This document shows, one piece after another, positions 61,291 through 64,000 of a stretch of 64,000 nucleotides of DNA; the first letter of the stretch is position 1; the number at the start of each line of letters is the position of its first letter. The notes below the pieces were generated by a model that saw only the letters and a list, made by a program, of their open reading frames with translations, did not search any database and was not told the origin of the DNA. Position numbers and translations under genes: made by a program. Source of the stretch: Parus major (Eukaryota > Chordata > Aves > Passeriformes > Paridae); NCBI RefSeq assembly GCF_001522545.3, contig NC_031774.1:47175507-47239506 (forward strand). The letters are read 5' to 3'.

Positions 61291-62009
61291 TCTCTGTCCT
61301 TCCTTGTTCCCTCTTATATGATCCATCTTTTTCTCATTATCTTTGTGTCTATCTAAATCCTTCTTAAAGACATTTGTAGAACTAATATGCTGTCAAATTA
61401 TCACCTTGCTTTTTGAAGTACCGTGAATTCTTCACAAACCATGAGAAATTCATATGCGAATTTTGATTGGACCTCAAATAACCAACTTTTCTTGATGCTA
61501 GGCATAAAAGGTAACAAAATGTTTACTATGAACTTCCACCACAACCCTTAATAAAACTAACCAGTAAAAAATCATACTCCCAACAGATTTTTTTCTCATT
61601 AACAACTTTTCCCCCTTTTCTGTTAGAAATTCTTCATTGGCTTTGCCAAACAAAAATATACATAACAATAATGATGCAATCTACCCCCTTTAGTAAACAC
61701 AACTGAATTTTTTTCTCAAAGATACAGAGTTCAGTATGAGAACAGGTATGTCTTTACTAATGTCCTCTCCAGAGCATTGACTTATATGGATGCACTACAG
61801 GCATCTACTTCCAAAAAAGATAACTAGAATTAACAGCATCTGTCTGATTTCAAATCAATGTTGGGAAGTAATATAGATATTAGCTCCAAATAATTGTACA
61901 ATCCAGTTATTACTGAACTAGCACTGCAATAGCATGCAGCAGGGTCTCTGTGCCAAGTACAGGCAATGAAGAAGCGGTAACCTCTATCAAAAATTGATAT
62001 GGGGGTGCC

Positions 62010-62076
62010 TTGGATTGGGTGTTGGCCTAGGTGATCCCCAGAGGTCCTTTCCAATCCTGACTACTCTGAGATGATG
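62010..62076 (+). mobile_element. Short CR1-like 3' tail
   Basis: GTGTTGGCCTAGGTGATCCC, CAGAGGTCCTTTCCAATCC and ACTACTCTGAGATGAT resemble the end of another CR1 subfamily. Confidence 0.55.
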
Positions 62077-63365
62077 GGAAAAAGCTTGGAAACAAGACTA
62101 TGGGAGAGAAGAGGGCAGGAAGACAAATAAACAAGCAGTAAGACATGTCTGCAGTGCAGCTGTTAGTGCCAAGCAGAGTACATCAATTAGTCTTAGCACA
62201 TATTTCTGGACTAGCAGAGTACCTTAGAAAGCATCATGCACTACTTTTTTTCTGAGTAAAACATCAGTATTAATGTTTAAGTACCTTTATTAATTAAAAT
62301 GTATTGCACATTGAAAGAGTTGCATTATTAATCTCAGTTGGTTAAGTATAGTCAGATTTAAGCATAAGCATATAGTATTTACAGCCACAGTCACTACAAT
62401 ATTTATAGAGTTTTCTACCCTAATTAATCCACAAGAAAGACTGTGATATGGGAAACATAGTTTTAATATAATACAGAGAGGAAGAGGTTTAAAGGAAATC
62501 ACATACAATTTAAGATTAGATAGGTTAAGATTAGATTATAATTAGACAAAATTGTTTATGGAGATTAGACACCAATAACAGACCAGGCGTGTACCTAAGA
62601 GCTAAACTACGCAGAAGTATTTTGTGTGCTCACACCATGGGAACATTCAGAGCGTGTCTAACACAAGATTTGTTTCACAACATAAACTTGTGTAGTTTAA
62701 AACATGCCAGTAGAGCTTTAGATCAGGCACAATTATGTAAGAGGCTGTCACATGAAGTACATTTTTGTGCTGCTGTAAGCAACTTCTGACTTGGAATCTA
62801 CCACCACAAATTTTAAAATTTCATATTAATTTTAAATTATACTGGTAAGTAGCATAGCCAAAAAAACTTGCTATATATAGATTTAATTTTAGAGCAACAG
62901 AGATATAAATAAAAAACCTAAATATTTAAACCACAAAAATTCAGGAAAATACAGCATACATGAAACCATTTCACTTTTGCCAAAATCACCAAATTTCTTT
63001 GAGAAAACTGTTGACTTTTAATTTTTTTCTCCATCCCCCTTACTTCTTTTTTTCTAACCGAATGCAACAAATTAGTTTTGGGGATTCATCCTTCCTTTGC
63101 TCTTTTTGGGCCAATTAAATGTTTTGAATATTATCTCAGTTTGGAAGTATTAAAATAACCACCAAATATAAGATAATTGGGAGAATAAAGAAAACAGAAA
63201 CTAATTCTGAAAGGTATAAGAACTGAGTGTTATAGAATTACTACACCCCTTTACTACCCTACACCCTTTCCCAAACCAGAAAGCCTATAACATAATTCTT
63301 AAATATTTTAGAGAGTTACAAGAAAGTTCCAGAAGAAGAAAATTAAAATAAAGAGAGGGCCTAAG

Positions 63366-63388
63366 AAAAAAAAAAAAAAAAAAAAAAA
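63366..63388. repeat. Poly-A tract
   Basis: A run of 23 A bases, the longest homopolymer in the window. No SINE body is recognised beside it. Confidence 0.95.
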
Positions 63389-63802
63389 GGGAGAAAAGGA
63401 AGGAATGGAAAACTGGAAAATAAGCTCATATATTACACTAAGTGAAAAAAAGGAGAATACAAAGGAAACAATAGACCAAAATTCAGAAAATTCAAAATAT
63501 TTGGAAATACATTTTTGAAACAAACTTGAAAACTCTTTATTATCTACCATTTTAAATGAGAAATATTTTCTTTTCCCCTTCAGCATTTTGGTCACATGTA
63601 TAAAAGAATCACTCCTGCCAGCATCTCAAGACTTTTTTATGGTGTTCCCCCTCTCTCCTTACCAGGTAAATGGAGATGAATTTTTGCTAACTGCCAGTTC
63701 CATAAAAACCTCTCATTTTGTTGGCAGATAAAGGAGAGAAAACTTTGAAAACAGGACTTGCATTTAACAGGCCTTGGTCGAACTTGAGCTGGAAACAAGT
63801 CA

Positions 63803-64000
63803 CAAAATCATCAAGGGTGGAAGAGACCCTCAAGGCCATCCTGTCCAACTGCCAACCCAGCACACCATGATCACCCCAAAACATACCCCCGAGTGCCACA
63901 TCCAGACCTCCTGGACACTTCCAGAGGCAGGGACTCCACCACCTCCTTGTGTGACTTATCCCAGTGCCTAACCACTCTTTCACGGAAATATATTTATCTA
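63803..64000 (-). mobile_element. CR1 LINE 3' fragment running off the window
   Basis: Antisense CR1 3' UTR: AAATCATCAAGGGTGGAAGA, AAGTGCCACATCC-like GAGTGCCACATCCAGACC, and CTCCACCACCTCC. It continues beyond position 64000. Confidence 0.85.

Larger units (their letters stand above)
61291..63802. other. Intergenic; only a CR1 tail and a poly-A run
   Basis: Besides the CR1-like tail at 62010-62076 and the A-run at 63366, this AT-rich stretch shows no gene. Confidence 0.6.

Noticed and set aside
1..64000. CRISPR arrays, operons, tRNA or rRNA genes
   Set aside because: Nothing of this kind was seen; repeat types and intron structure are those of a vertebrate nuclear genome.

Overview
The window looks like nuclear DNA of a songbird (passerine). 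Three things point there: many decayed CR1 LINE fragments ending in the avian CR1 tail (ATTCTATGA-like), one roughly 1.06 kb LTR of a type I recognise from passerine genomes, and two multi-exon clade A serpin genes with standard vertebrate splice sites. One run of 135 Ns marks a draft-assembly gap. No bacterial features are present.

The genic content is a tandem head-to-tail pair of alpha-1-antitrypsin-type serpins, both on the minus strand. The upstream gene (called serpin B here) has four coding exons between 37898 and 26779 and encodes 413 residues. The downstream gene (serpin A) has four coding exons between 12061 and 8472 and encodes 419 residues. Both keep the classic alpha-1-antitrypsin exon structure: a large first coding exon, then 271 bp, 148 bp and a short last exon carrying the reactive-centre loop, with identical intron phases. 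Both reading frames are intact. Their loops differ: B has Met-Ser at the predicted P1-P1' site, as in human alpha-1-antitrypsin, while A has Phe-Ser, which suggests a chymotrypsin-type target. A has five N-glycosylation sequons and B has none. Both are probably secreted liver-type protease inhibitors.

Region by region: 1-7198 holds no recognised gene and one CR1 scrap. 7199-8256 is a solo LTR in the same orientation as serpin A, about 215 bp past its stop codon. 8472-12078 is serpin A. 12079-26778 is intergenic, with one CR1 copy, faint serpin-like remnants near 17.4 and 18.9 kb, a possible old MIR-type SINE near 17.95 kb, and a third serpin-like reactive-loop segment at 25.8-26.0 kb. 26779-37910 is serpin B, whose 6.1 kb first coding intron contains an old CR1 interrupted by a younger one. 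37911-64000 has no recognised gene. It holds several minus-strand CR1 copies (one pair nested), two plus-strand CR1 pieces, simple repeats, a perfect 14-bp hairpin and the assembly gap.

The point of most interest is diversification of the serpin inhibitory loop: two live loops with different P1 residues, plus a third diverged loop-like segment lying only 0.8 kb past serpin B. Promoters and non-coding first exons could not be placed firmly; candidates are listed as findings.
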